Source: Rikenellaceae bacterium
Lineage (GTDB): Bacteria > Bacteroidota > Bacteroidia > Bacteroidales > UBA932
Reading direction: 5' to 3'
DNA: 64,000 nucleotides
Assembly (NCBI GenBank): GCA_003542575.1
Contig: DPKJ01000008.1
Location: forward strand, 56,470 to 120,469
Shown: positions 6,397 through 18,500 of the stretch, one piece after another
Layout of the letters: every line of letters starts with the position of its first letter
How positions within the stretch are numbered: position 1 is the stretch's first letter
Translations under genes and position numbers: made by a program
Notes under the pieces: model-generated
Told to the model about the DNA's origin: nothing
What the model saw: only the letters and a program-made list of their open reading frames with translations
Database searches by the model: none

Positions 6397-9207
6397 TTAC
6401 AACTTAACAAGTATTGGTTTACCAAGACCAAGTTTCTCAAGTGGTTTAAGCTGGGTGCGGGCGTCACCTACTACAATAAACACCATTTCGTTGGTATTAA
6501 AGTTTTTGGTTATCACCTCAACAGCCTGCTCAAGGGTCATTTCGTTGAGCATCTTCTCCTGATTTTTCACATAGTCAAACGGCATGTTGTATTGCGAAAC
6601 ATTGTACAGAACTCTCACAAGTGCACCAAGGGTCTCGAATGAAGAGGCCATTGCGCGTGTCAGTGAGTTTTTGGTGTCTGCCAGCATATCTTCGTTAAAG
6701 GTGCTCTTGTAGTTTCCAATCAGGTCGTTGAAGATTGCAACTGCTTCGGCTGTGGTGGTTGCCTGTACGCTCGAAGAGGCGGTAAAATTGTTGTAGAATT
6801 TACCTGTCTCAAAGGTAGAAGATGCACCGTATGTGAATCCTCTTTGTAGGCGTAATACATCAAAGAGCATTCCCTGTGATCCCGAACCTAGTCTGTAGTT
6901 TGTAACAAACCAAGGGTAAAAATCAACATTTCCGTAATCCATTGCCGGTTTGCTCACATAAATCATCGACTGAGGTGAACCCACATTGTCAACAAAGTAT
7001 ATCTGACCTGTTTTTGCAGGCATCCCCTGCACAGGCTCAGGAACAACAACATCAAAAGGAGTCCAGTTTTTGGCCAGAGATGCAAGAGCAACCTCGCACT
7101 TCTTAAGATCAATTGCACCTGCAATATTCATGGTTGCAATAGCCGGAGAGAAGCTTGCTGCATAAAACGCCTTAACATCATCAATTGTGATATTGTCGAT
7201 GCTTTCAGGAGTTCCAAGATGTGAAACTGCAAAGGTTCCATCTTCGCCATAAAGAAGTCGGTCACGGGTCTTGCGGGCAATGCTTCTTGGGTCGGCAGAT
7301 GCCTGACGCAGGGCAGATTTAGCCTCCTGTTTTACCCTTGCAAATGCCTGTTCGTCAAAGCGTGGTTTGAGAATCATCTCCTCTGTAAGAGCTATAACCT
7401 CTTTAAAGTTTTTTGAAAGAGCTGTACCGTTTATCTCCATTCCCTCAATGTCTGAAGATATTGTAATTCTTGCTCCAAGAAGACCCATAGCGCTCTCAAG
7501 CTCTTCGGCACTCTTAAGCGCCGTTCCCTCGTTCATAAGGCGGGCATTCAAATATGCAAGACCTTTTTTACCTTGAGGGTCAAGAAGTGAACCACCTTTA
7601 AGGCTGATTGTAAATTGGATTACAGGCATTTCGCTCTGTGTAATTCCATAAACCTCCATTCCGTTTGCCAGTTTTGATTTCCAAATGGCAGGGATGGTAA
7701 TCGAAGGGGTATTAGGGAGATAATCCGGCTCAACCGAACGGTCAATTGCCGAAGGGGTTCTCTCATACTCGTCGTCAACAATTTTGCCACCCTGAGATTT
7801 CATTTGCTGATCCTCTACCTTTTCAATGGTCACTTCACCCATTCTTGAGTCTGCAACAGCCAGAGCTGTTTGGCCCTGAGGTACAACGCTTAATACCAGA
7901 TGGTTTTGTCCCTTGAAATACTTCTCATAAACAGCTTTTACATCTTCAGGGGTTACCTTCATGAACATATCAAGCTCTTCAAGAGATTTCACAGGTGAAC
8001 CTCCAAATTCATAATCCCTGGCCATCATAAGAGCTTTGCCCATTACGCTGCTGAGACGATTATAAAGGTTAACCTCCTGCATAACTTTAATTTTCTGGAG
8101 CTCCTGTTCGTTAACTCCCTCTGATTCAAATTTTGCAAATGCCTCATCAATAGCAGTATAAACATCATTAAGATTTACACCATCAAACGCTCTGACAGAA
8201 ATTTGAGCCTGACCTGCAATCTCTCTTGACATGCTGAACGCGTTAACCATTGGGGCAAGTTTTTTCTCCTCAACAATTACTTTGTAAAGAGGAGATGTTT
8301 TGCTTCCTGCAAAAAGAGAAGCAAATGCCGAAAGTGCGTATGAATCCTTGTGGTACTGTTCAACAGTAGGGTAGGTGATTGTGATTTGCGGGAGCTTTGC
8401 ATATGCATCTTCCCACATTACATTTTTGGTATTCTCAAGTACTGCGGGTGCAGGCTGAGGTTTTTCAACTGTGTTCCCGGCAGGAATCTCTGCGAAGTAT
8501 TTGTTTATAAGCTCTTTTGCCAGTTTTGCATCAAAGTCTCCGGTAAGAACCAGAGTAGCATTGTTTGGAACATAGTATTTATGATAGAACTCTTTTACAT
8601 CGTCAATAGTAGCATTTCTGAGATCTTCAATTTCACCAATGGTTGTCCAGCTGTAAGGATGTCCCTGCGGATAGAGCTCTTTGGAGATAATGATGCTCGA
8701 TTGACCATATGGCTGACTGTCATAATTCTGACGCTTCTCATTTGAAACAATGTCAATCTCTCTTTCGAGTCCGCTTTGGGTAACAGTGTTGATAAAGTAT
8801 CCCATTCTGTCGGCCTCCATCCAGAGGATCTTCTCCAGAGCGTCGCGAGGAACCGCCTCGTAGTAGTTTGTGCCATCGGCGTTGGTTGAACCGTTAAAAG
8901 TTCCTCCCATTTTGGCAATTCTTTGGAAAAATGCATTTCTTGGAAGGTTTTCAGACCTCTGGAAAAGCATGTGTTCAAAAAAGTGTGCAAAGCCGGTTCT
9001 GCCCGGTTTTTCTCTTCCCGAACCAACGTGGTATTGGATGGCAAGGGCTACGATAGGATCTGAATGATCCTGGTGCAATACAACCTTGAGTCCGTTGTCA
9101 AGGGTAAATTTTTCAAAGGCGATATTAACGCCTGCCTCTTTTGGTGTACACGAGTACAGAAGAAGAAGCATTACCGGCAGCAAAAGTGTGCGGAATAAAT
9201 TTTTCAT
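6397..9207 (-). CDS. M16 family zinc peptidase (pitrilysin-like), lipoprotein
   Basis: 936 residues with two tandem M16 halves. The N-terminus is a lipoprotein signal (LLYSC, Cys20), so it is anchored in the cell envelope. The first half holds the inverted zinc motif HFFEH (75-79), with a likely third ligand Glu in the NEKRQNYD segment near residue 157. The second half (about 510-936) has the fold's typical segments but no HxxEH, as usual for the non-catalytic half of this family. Expected role: degradation of peptides in the periplasm or at the cell surface. It is a single-gene unit transcribed away from the cobalamin locus. Confidence 0.93.
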   Translation of the reverse strand: MKNLFRTLLLPVMLLLLYSCTPKEAGVNIAFEKFTLDNGLKVVLHQDHSDPIVALAIQYHVGSGREKPGRTGFAHFFEHMLFQRSENLPRNAFFQRIAKMGGTFNGSTNADGTNYYEAVPRDALEKILWMEADRMGYFINTVTQSGLEREIDIVSNEKRQNYDSQPYGQSSIIISKELYPQGHPYSWTTIGEIEDLRNATIDDVKEFYHKYYVPNNATLVLTGDFDAKLAKELINKYFAEIPAGNTVEKPQPAPAVLENTKNVMWEDAYAKLPQITITYPTVEQYHKDSYALSAFASLFAGSKTSPLYKVIVEEKKLAPMVNAFSMSREIAGQAQISVRAFDGVNLNDVYTAIDEAFAKFESEGVNEQELQKIKVMQEVNLYNRLSSVMGKALMMARDYEFGGSPVKSLEELDMFMKVTPEDVKAVYEKYFKGQNHLVLSVVPQGQTALAVADSRMGEVTIEKVEDQQMKSQGGKIVDDEYERTPSAIDRSVEPDYLPNTPSITIPAIWKSKLANGMEVYGITQSEMPVIQFTISLKGGSLLDPQGKKGLAYLNARLMNEGTALKSAEELESAMGLLGARITISSDIEGMEINGTALSKNFKEVIALTEEMILKPRFDEQAFARVKQEAKSALRQASADPRSIARKTRDRLLYGEDGTFAVSHLGTPESIDNITIDDVKAFYAASFSPAIATMNIAGAIDLKKCEVALASLAKNWTPFDVVVPEPVQGMPAKTGQIYFVDNVGSPQSMIYVSKPAMDYGNVDFYPWFVTNYRLGSGSQGMLFDVLRLQRGFTYGASSTFETGKFYNNFTASSSVQATTTAEAVAIFNDLIGNYKSTFNEDMLADTKNSLTRAMASSFETLGALVRVLYNVSQYNMPFDYVKNQEKMLNEMTLEQAVEVITKNFNTNEMVFIVVGDARTQLKPLEKLGLGKPILVKL

Positions 9208-9302
9208 AGATTTTTAGTTAAAGTTTCTTTATTAAGGATGATATAATTAGACGAATTTTTAAGTAAAAAGTTAAAAATTGGAAAGACAATAAAGTTAAAT
9301 AA

Positions 9303-9336
9303 TTTGGATGATATATAAAGAATTCATATACCTTTG
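9303..9336 (+). promoter_or_regulatory. Promoter of the cobalamin uptake operon
   Basis: TTTG at 9303-9306 and TACCTTTG at 9329-9336, 22 bp apart, match the Bacteroidota -33/-7 pattern. A start near 9343 would place the whole cobalamin riboswitch in the 5' leader. Confidence 0.7.
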
Positions 9337-9343
9337 TTCCGTT

Positions 9344-9500
9344 CAAAGTTAAGGGAACTCCGTGAGAACCGGAGACAGTACCCGCTGCTGTGATGCTTAC
9401 CCGAACGGGTTGTCCGCAATCAAGAACCACTGCCTGAAAAGGCGGGAAGGTGACGGACATAAAAGCTAAGTCAGAAGACCTGCTTGGAATATTATTATTA
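9344..9500 (+). ncRNA. Cobalamin riboswitch
   Basis: The leader of the BtuB-like gene carries the conserved adenosylcobalamin-riboswitch landmarks in order: GTGAGAACCGGAGACAGTACC near 9361, the CCGCTGCTGTGA element, the AACCACTGCCTGAAAAGGCGGGAAGG arm near 9425-9450, and the closing GTCAGAAGACCTGC near 9470-9483. It should lower expression of the two downstream genes when cobalamin is plentiful. Exact ends are estimated. Confidence 0.92.
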
Positions 9501-12500
9501 ACGATCGAACTTTCGGGAGATAGGGAGCGATGCACAAATTGTATGCATTATTTGTAATTTATTTTTTCTATGCCGCGGGGCTTTTTTCTGCTGCAGGAAT
9601 CTCTGCATATGGTCAGCACAAACCCGATACCACACTCAGGGTCAGGCTTGATTCTGTAACAATAACAACCGAAACAAGAAGGGCTCCACTCCCGGGAAGG
9701 GCTTTTGCCGTAGGGACACATATAATTTCGGCATCTGCCGGATCAATTGCAGAGTCGGCAATGAGCTCACTTGCAGATTATTTCAGGGCCGAGAGCTCTG
9801 TATACCTTAAAGAGTATGGCAAAGGGATGTCCTCTTTTATCTCAATAAGAGGGACTTCGTCATCTCATACAACAGTATCATGGAATGGAATGAGTCTGGC
9901 TCTTCCAACAATGGGGCAAACAGACCTCTCCCACATACCTGTCTATTTTTTCGATAAAATGGACCTCCATATCGGAGGAAATGCAACTCTTTACGGAGAC
10001 GGGAGCATTGGTGGAAACATCTCTCTCGCAACAGCTCCGCGCTGGAAGGAGGGGCTAAGTGGCGATATAACTACATCTGTTGGCAGCTTTTCAACCCTGT
10101 TTACAGGTGCAACAGTCAGATATTCAAACTTAAAAACAGAGAGCAGAACTAGTCTCTTCAGAGGTTCTGCAGTAAATCTGTATGCTTTTGAAAACAATAC
10201 CAAATTGGGAAGGCCCACAGAATTCCTTAATAACTCAGGGTATGAAAATTACGGAGTCCTTCAGGAGATCTACCGCAAAACGGGAAAAAGTTCGCTCCTC
10301 AACTTCAACTTGTGGTATCTTGATTTTAACAGAGAGATACAACCCTCTGTCGCTCTGAATGACAGACCTGAGACTTTTGCATCTATCTACGATAAAAATT
10401 TCAGGGCATCTCTCTCATACAGTGGGCTCCTGTCAAAATTATCCTACGCTGCAAGGCTCTCCTATGCCTACGACCATGAGAGATACAAAGAGGATATTAT
10501 TGCAGCATCAAGAGTTTTAGCCTCTGCAGAGGCAGGTTATTCGACTGGATCGGGAAGAGTCAGCATCAAGGGAGGAATATCGGCTGAGCACATCTCTCCA
10601 CAGGTTGACTCCTATGCAGATTCAGTTACAGAACGACGGGCTTATATATATCTGCTTGCAAAAGCTGCTATCATAGAAAATATTATTGCATCGGCAGGTG
10701 TCAGATATGGCATGGTTACGGGGAGTGAAATTCCCATAATGCCCTCATTCGACATACTCTACATACCGTTGAAAACAAACAACACACAGCTCTCGTTCAG
10801 GGCTGCCGCCTCAGTCAGCAGCAAAGTACCATCGCTTAATGACAGGTATTGGGGAGGAGTACACTCATACCTGAAAAGCGAATCTTCAAAGACTGCCGAG
10901 GGGGGGATAAACCTCTCCTGGTATAGCAGCAACTCTTCGCTTGATATGTTTGTGACTGCTTACACAAGTGAAGTAAATGACTGGATAAGGTGGCTCCCTG
11001 CGGGAAATGTGTGGAGGCCCCAGAATGTGCCGGAGGTTACATCAAAAGGAGGAGAGGCCGGGGCAATGTTTACGACTGGAGTGGGAGAGTGGAAGATTGG
11101 AACGGGATTCAATTACAACCTCACCAATGTGGTAATGAAGAAAAGTCTGAGGGCAGAAGACCCCTCCGTAGGCTATCAGCTTGCCTACCAGCCCAAACAC
11201 TCTTGGAGGGCATCTGTGACAGCAGATAAGGAGCCATTTTCACTCTTTTTGCGGGTTGCATACACCGGAGAGAGAACAACTCTGGATATTTTTGATCTGC
11301 TTCCATCTTATCTTCTGACAGATATTGGTGCTTCAGCAAAAATAAATATTAACAAATACAAATTTATACTTAACACAACTATTCTAAACCTGTTTGACAC
11401 GAGCTATCAGAATGTAAAATTCTACGCAATGCCCAAAAGGCACTGGCAAGTGTCGGTCAGATGGAACTTTTAACTTATTAAACTGATATGAAAAGAATTT
11501 TAAAAAGAGGGCTTATAGCAGTCCTGGCAGCAATTACGCTGGTTTCCTGTACTAAAGATGAAAATCCGATTGTTATTCAGCCGGAGAAGAAGGTAATTGT
11601 AATTAATCAGGGAAACTATACCGAGCATTCGGCGAGTCTCTCCGTATATGACGAGGTTACAGGAGCAGTCCAGAACAGGGTATTTGAAAGTGCAAATGGA
11701 ATATCCATTGGTGCAACAATAATATCAGGAACAATTTCAGCAGACGGCAAAGCATATCTGGTTTGCAACAACCCCGATAAAATAGAAATAATTGATGCAA
11801 AAACTTTCAAGATTTCAGAGAACCCGATGATAAGCGGATTGGAATCACCACGCAATGCAATTGTATATCAAAACAGAATATATGTATCAAACTGGGGTTA
11901 TGACTATATAGTTAATGCAATCGGATTCTGGGAGTTCAACAAGTCGTATGTTTCTGTTTATGACCTTAATACAAAAGCCTTTATTAAAAAAGTTCTTGTA
12001 GGCACAGATGCCGAGGGAATGGTTATATACAACTCAAAGCTTTTTGTTGCGGTTAAGGAGGGAGTAGCTGTTGTAGATATTTCAAATGATAACATGGGTC
12101 TCTTTACCACTATTAAGCCTGCCGGAATAAACGGAGGCGCAAAATATATAACATTCGACCGCCATTCAAAATTGTGGGCTTCATTCCCGGAGAAGGGAGT
12201 TGTTCAGATAGACCCGCTTACAATGAATGTATTGGCTTCGGTTGAGGTACCTGTTGATGCTATGGATGGCTATATTACAACTGATGTTTACGGAGAAAAA
12301 ATTCTCACCTATTATACGAGATTTAATTCATCATATATGCCCGAAGAAGCCGGTATCTATTCGGTTGATGTTAGTTCTAAGAGTGTTTCTAAAATCTTTT
12401 CGGGCATATACTTTTACGGAGTCGGGGTAAGCCCCTTCACTGGCAATGTGTTTACGGCAGAGGTGAGCTTTACATCAAACTCTCTGATGAAGGTGTTTGG

Positions 12501-15500
12501 CATAGATGGCACACCTAAAGGATCTGCCACAACAGGTGTTGGAACCTGCCGCTATCTGTTTTTGTAATTTATTGCGGGGAGTGTTACTCCGGAAGGTGAA
12601 ATGTGATGTTCTTGATTATGTCTGGATGTACACTGTTTGCAACAGGACAAGTCTTAACAGCAGTCTCTATGAACCTCATCTCCCTTTCGGAGTAGTCATT
12701 TCTTGGTAAATAGATGTCAAGCTTAAGTTCCGAGACTCTTCTTGGGTTTGAAGCCATTATCTTTTCTGTCTCAATTCTGGTTCCGTCAACCGAAAAGCCG
12801 TGTGCCTGAGCAGAAATTCCCATTATTGTAAGAATACATGATCCAAGTGAAGTTGCAAAAAGATCGGTAGGTGAGAACATCTCTCCCTTGCCGTTATTAT
12901 CTTCAGGAGCCTCTGTCATTATCTTGCTTCCCGATTTCAAATGTTCTGCCTCGGTTTTTAAGTCACCAATGTAAAAGGTTCTTATTTTTGTCATAATATG
13001 TTTTATTTTAATGTATTAAACTAGATTTCCCTTGAGTGTAGCAGAGGTAAATGAGGTTACTTTAACCTTTACATAATCTCCAACTTTATGGTCACCTGCA
13101 GGAAAAACACAAATTTTGTTCTGTGAAGTTCTTCCGACAAGCTCTGCAGTCGATCTTTTTGATGTTCCCTCAACTAGCACCTCAACAACTTTATCCATAT
13201 CTTGCTTATTGCTTAGATGTGAAAGCTCATTTTGGAGCGCAATAATCTCGTTAAGCCTCCTGTTTTTGATTTCGTGAGGCACATCATCAGGGTACATTTC
13301 GGCAGCTTTGGTGTCGGGCCTTTCAGAATACTGAAACATAAACGCTGTGTAATAGCCCACCTCTCTCATAACCGAAAGGCTTTCAAGATGGTCAGCTTCG
13401 GTCTCCCCCGAAAAGCCGGCAATCATGTCTGTACTTATAGTGCTTTCGGGAATTATCTCCTTGATTTTCTTGACTTTTGCAAGATACTCCTCCCGTGTGT
13501 ATTTGCGGTTCATTCTCTTGAGCACATCATTGCTTCCGCTTTGTATAGGAAGGTGAATATGTCGGCAAATATTTTCGTAAGCTGCAATGGTGTGAAGAAC
13601 AGAGTCATCCATATCTTTTGGATGGGATGTCGAAAAGCGTACCCTCAGTTGCGGGCTTATCTGAGCAACCATCTCAAGCAGTTTGGCAAATGTTAACTCT
13701 TTCTCCCAAAGATAGGAGTTCACATTTTGTCCAAGAAGCGTCACCTCTTTATATCCGTTCTCAAAAAGTTCTCTTGCCTCGTTGATTATACTTTGCGGAT
13801 TTCGGCTTCTCTCCCTTCCCCTCACATAGGGTACGACGCAGTATGAGCAGAAGTTGTTGCACCCTCTCATTATTGATATATAGGCAGAGACTCCGTTTTT
13901 GTCCATCCTTACAGGAGAGATGTCTGCATAGGTCTCTTCCTGCGAAAGCATGGTATTTATCTGTTTATCCCCACCCGAAAGAGCCTCAATCAGCGATGGG
14001 AGCTCACGGTATGAATCCGGGCCGGCCACAATGTCAACAGCACCGTTCTCCAGCAATTTTTCCTTAAGCCTCTCTGCCATACAACCCAGAATTCCAATCT
14101 TCAGCCCCTTTTTCTTTCTCTTTAGGTATCCCAACTGCTTTATCCTTGCCCAGATTCTTTGTTCTGCGTTATCCCTTATAGAACAGGTGTTTATAAGAAT
14201 AAGTGAGGCGTCCTGAATTTTATCACAAATGGAGTACCCGCCCTGCTGGAGTACCGAAAGTACAACTTCGCTGTCGTTCACGTTCATCTGACAGCCATAG
14301 GTTTCAATATATACTTGCTTAAGTTTGTTGTCTAAGATAGGTTTTACGGAATGGAATTTGATAGTCATCTATAGTACATTTATTCCGCAAATATATGCTT
14401 TTTTATACCTTTGCTGTAATTCAAAAATTAAATTATGAACAGATTATTTGCTTTTGCTTTGGTTACAATTCTTTTTACAACCTCATGTTCAAAACTGAAA
14501 GAGGTAGATGTAAGGGATATGAAGGTCAAAAGGTTTGAACTAATTAATACAACCACTGCAAATATCCATATCGAGTACCTTATTGAGAATCCTTCGGGCA
14601 GAACAATTACTGTACAGAGTGCTGATGGCATTCTTAAAAAAAGGGGAGTAAATTTTGCGTATGCAACATTGCTCAGTGCCGATGTGGTCACTCCAAAGAT
14701 GGCAAGTATAAACAATATAGTTTTCAGAATTGAGATTAATGACCCGCTTTCACTTCTTTCAATGGGGTTAAATGTCTCAAGATGGGATCTGGATGAATTC
14801 TTTCTGGATGGCATTTTTACATTGAAAGTCTCCGGTGCAGGGCGAAAAACTCTTAAATATAAAAATGTGCCCCTGAAAAATATTGTAAATGCACTTTAAA
14901 AAAAGCTAATATGAAAAGAGTTCCTGTGATAAAGACAATCCTGTTGTCATTAATTTCTGTTTTTTGGCTCTCTCTTCCTGCTAATGCGCAAGCTCAGATT
15001 CTTAATGAGAGTGACACTCTGTTCAGGTCAGATATATTTAAAATTATTGCTGAGCCCGGCAGAAACAATTCTACCGTAACTATCAAGCAGAGCAGCCATA
15101 TTACAAATACTGTACATAATTACATCGCAAACGCCTCCAAAAAGAGATTGACCGGCTTTCGCGTAAGGATATTCTTTGATAATAAACAAGATGCAAGAGA
15201 GGTCTCTCTCAGTCTGGAGAACTCATTCAGAGAGCTTTATCCCGGCGTTGGGGTTTACAGAACCTACACAAATCCCTACTTCAAGGTAACGGTAGGTGAT
15301 TTCAGAAACAGATCAGATGCAATGAGACTTTTCAAGGAGATTGAAAGAGTCTATCCATCTGCATTTATTGTGAGGGAGATTATTAATTTCCCGCCTCTTT
15401 AATCACCCTTTAAGTGTTTGCCCAGGATAGGATTCTTCCACCATTTAGGTTGGAATCTTGCGGCTAATCTTTGGAGCGGAGTGATATACCTCTCAATTTT

Positions 15501-18500
15501 TTCAGGGTAGATATCAGAGATATTTATCATTATTCCTGTCTCCTCTACTCCTCCGAACCCATCGTTAATAGCAGTTCCAAAGACTTTCATAGATGGAGAG
15601 AGATTCATGTAGGAATTTATCAATGGCGGGATATTCTCACCAAGGGATCTTATCTCTTTTGACAATACCTTATAGCCCTCTTTGTAGTCAACAGAGCTGA
15701 ACAACTCTTCAAAATATGGGTTGCTGATGTCGTACTCAAGTGGTTTTATTGGTTTTACCAAATTCTTTTCATCAGAAAAATATATGCTTAAAAAATTTAG
15801 CAGCGTGTTTCTTGCCCTCATATTGTATGAGGAGTACATGGTCACTTTGCCGAAAAAGTATTTAATATGCGGATATCTCAAAACCAATGCACCCAGACCA
15901 TCCCAAAGGTTGTCGAGGGCGTAGAGGCCTTTTCTGCGAATATTGGTACTCTGATAGTTTGGCTGGATGAAAGATCTACCCAGCTCTATCGTAAAAGGCA
16001 TGTAATCATTTGTAAACTCCTTTGAAAAGGTAAAGAGTTCGCTGGTTGCCATATGATGAGCGTCCAGCCCGGAGCATTTGATGTAGCGGTATCCTCCAAT
16101 AATCTCCAGATCTTTCGGGTCCCACACTATAAGTTGTTTGTATGGATTTTTACCATCGGTATCAAATTCATCAATATCAATAGGCTTACCTGTACCACCA
16201 CCTGCAAGTCTGAATGAAATCTCTCGCAGCCTTCCAATCTCTCTCATGGTGTGAGGAGAGTCCTGGGCTGTGACTTCGTATAGTTTATTGTCCCCCTTTC
16301 GTGTGTTTCTTATAAACTTATCTGACGACAACTCATCAATAATGAGTTTGCGGTCTATGGGTAATATTACCGGTTCCATTTTTTATTTTTTTAGTGAGTA
16401 AACCCTCTCCCTGACAATGTCATTCCATTCATTAACACTTTTGCCGGATAAAAGTTCTTCATATGTAATTGGCTTGCCTATATATGCCTTAAATGATCTG
16501 TTTTTTTGACGAAACATTTCATGAGGTAAGAGGATAGTTTCATAATTAAATTTAATTCCCAGCCTTTTTCGGATGTTTGCCAATTTGTAAAAAAACCAGG
16601 AGTTTCTGCCTTCAAAATAGACGGGTAATATATCCCGCTGATACTTGATAGCCTGGTTCAGGTAACTTTTTTTCCATTCCAGGTCTTCTATCTTTCCTTT
16701 AATCAGGCGGGAGCAAAGCCCGGCCGGGAAGTATATGATTTGATCTCCGGAGCTGTAGCTCTCATGGAACATATTTGCCGACTCTGCCGTCTGCTTTCCA
16801 TATTTATTTATTGGGATAAATATTGGTCTTAATGGCTCTATGCTGTAAACCAAGTCATTTACGATGAATTTGACAGAATCAAAAATTTGTCCGAATGCTT
16901 CGGATAAAATCAGTCCGTCAAGACCTCCCAGGGGGTGATTGGATACTACAATGTACCTGCGACCCTCTTGAATATTTTCATGTCCCGTTAAAGAATATTT
17001 AATGTTGATCCGTTTGAGTGCTTCAGTGGCAAAAGGGACGCCTCTGAGGTGACCGTACTCCGAAAGCAGCTCATTTATTTCATCCTGGTGTATTAGTTTT
17101 TTGAGCCATGTGAAAATAAAACCCGGTATAATCTTTAAAAGTTTAGGGTTTTTACCGGCTATAACACTCTCTACATCAACTCTGGTATTTCTCTTCGTTT
17201 CGCTCATCTGAGGCGGGGTTTGTACGACGCGAAGTTAAATAAAAATCATATCTTTGCATAAATGTTCCATAGTAATATGTTAAAACAGGGATTACAACAA
17301 AAACTACTGCAAAAGCTTTCGCCACTCCAGATTCAAACTATAAAACTACTGGAGTTGCCAACGCTGGAACTAGAACAAAGAATAAAAAAGGAGCTGGAGG
17401 AGAATCCCGTTCTGGACGAAGTTTCAGACAGCGAAGATATTGACGATGGGTCGGCGAGATCCTTCTCTTTGAGCGAATATTCATCAGACGACCAGATTCC
17501 ATCATATAAGCTCTTTACCAGCAATCAGGGTAAAGATATAAAACCTGAATACAATACATTTTCTGTAAGGGAGAGCTTTCACCAGTCTCTTGTAACTCAG
17601 CTAGGCTACAGCCAGATGGATGCCAGAGCAAAGGCAATAGCAAAATTCATCATAGGCAGCCTTGACGATGATGGCTACCTCAGGAGAGACCTTGATGCTC
17701 TTTCTGACGATATATCTTTTAGAGTTGGAATTGAGACCAACCCTGACGAGCTTGAAGCTATTCTTAAAAAAATTCAGGACTTTGAACCGGTAGGTATAGG
17801 TGCGCGTGATCTTCAGGAGTGTCTGCTTTTGCAAATCAAAGCCAGAGAGCGGACTCCCCAGGTTGTGCTTGCAGAGAGTATTCTGGAGGACCACTTTTCT
17901 GAATTCACAAAAAAGCATTACCAGAAGATTTTGTCTCGTCTTTCAATCAGTGAAGGAGAGCTTAGAGATGCCATTGAGGAGATTGTACACCTGAATCCAA
18001 GACCGGGCGGGCAGATTGATGACTCCTACGCAGAACAGGCTCAGCAGGTTGTTCCGGATTTTGTACTGGAGTACAAAGATGGAGAGTTGATTATGACCAT
18101 GCCGCGCTTCTCGGTTCCGGAGCTCAAGGTAAACAAGAGATATGCCGACCTTCTGATGACTTCGGCCGGAGGGGATAGAGCAGGTAAGGAGGCAGCAACA
18201 TTTGTAAAACAGAAGCTGGATTCTGCCAAATGGTTTATTGAGGCAATCAGACAAAGGCATAACACCCTCAATAACACTATGAATGCAATTATTGACTTTC
18301 AGAGAGAGTTCTTTATTGAAGGAGATGAAACAAAGTTGCGTCCAATGGTTCTAAAAAATATTGCCGAAAAAACCAATCTTGATATTTCAACCATATCCAG
18401 AGTTGTTAACTGCAAATATATTCAGACACACTTCGGGATATACCCTCTGAAGTACTTTTTCTCAGAAGGGCTTATGACAGATGCGGGAGAAGAGGTCTCT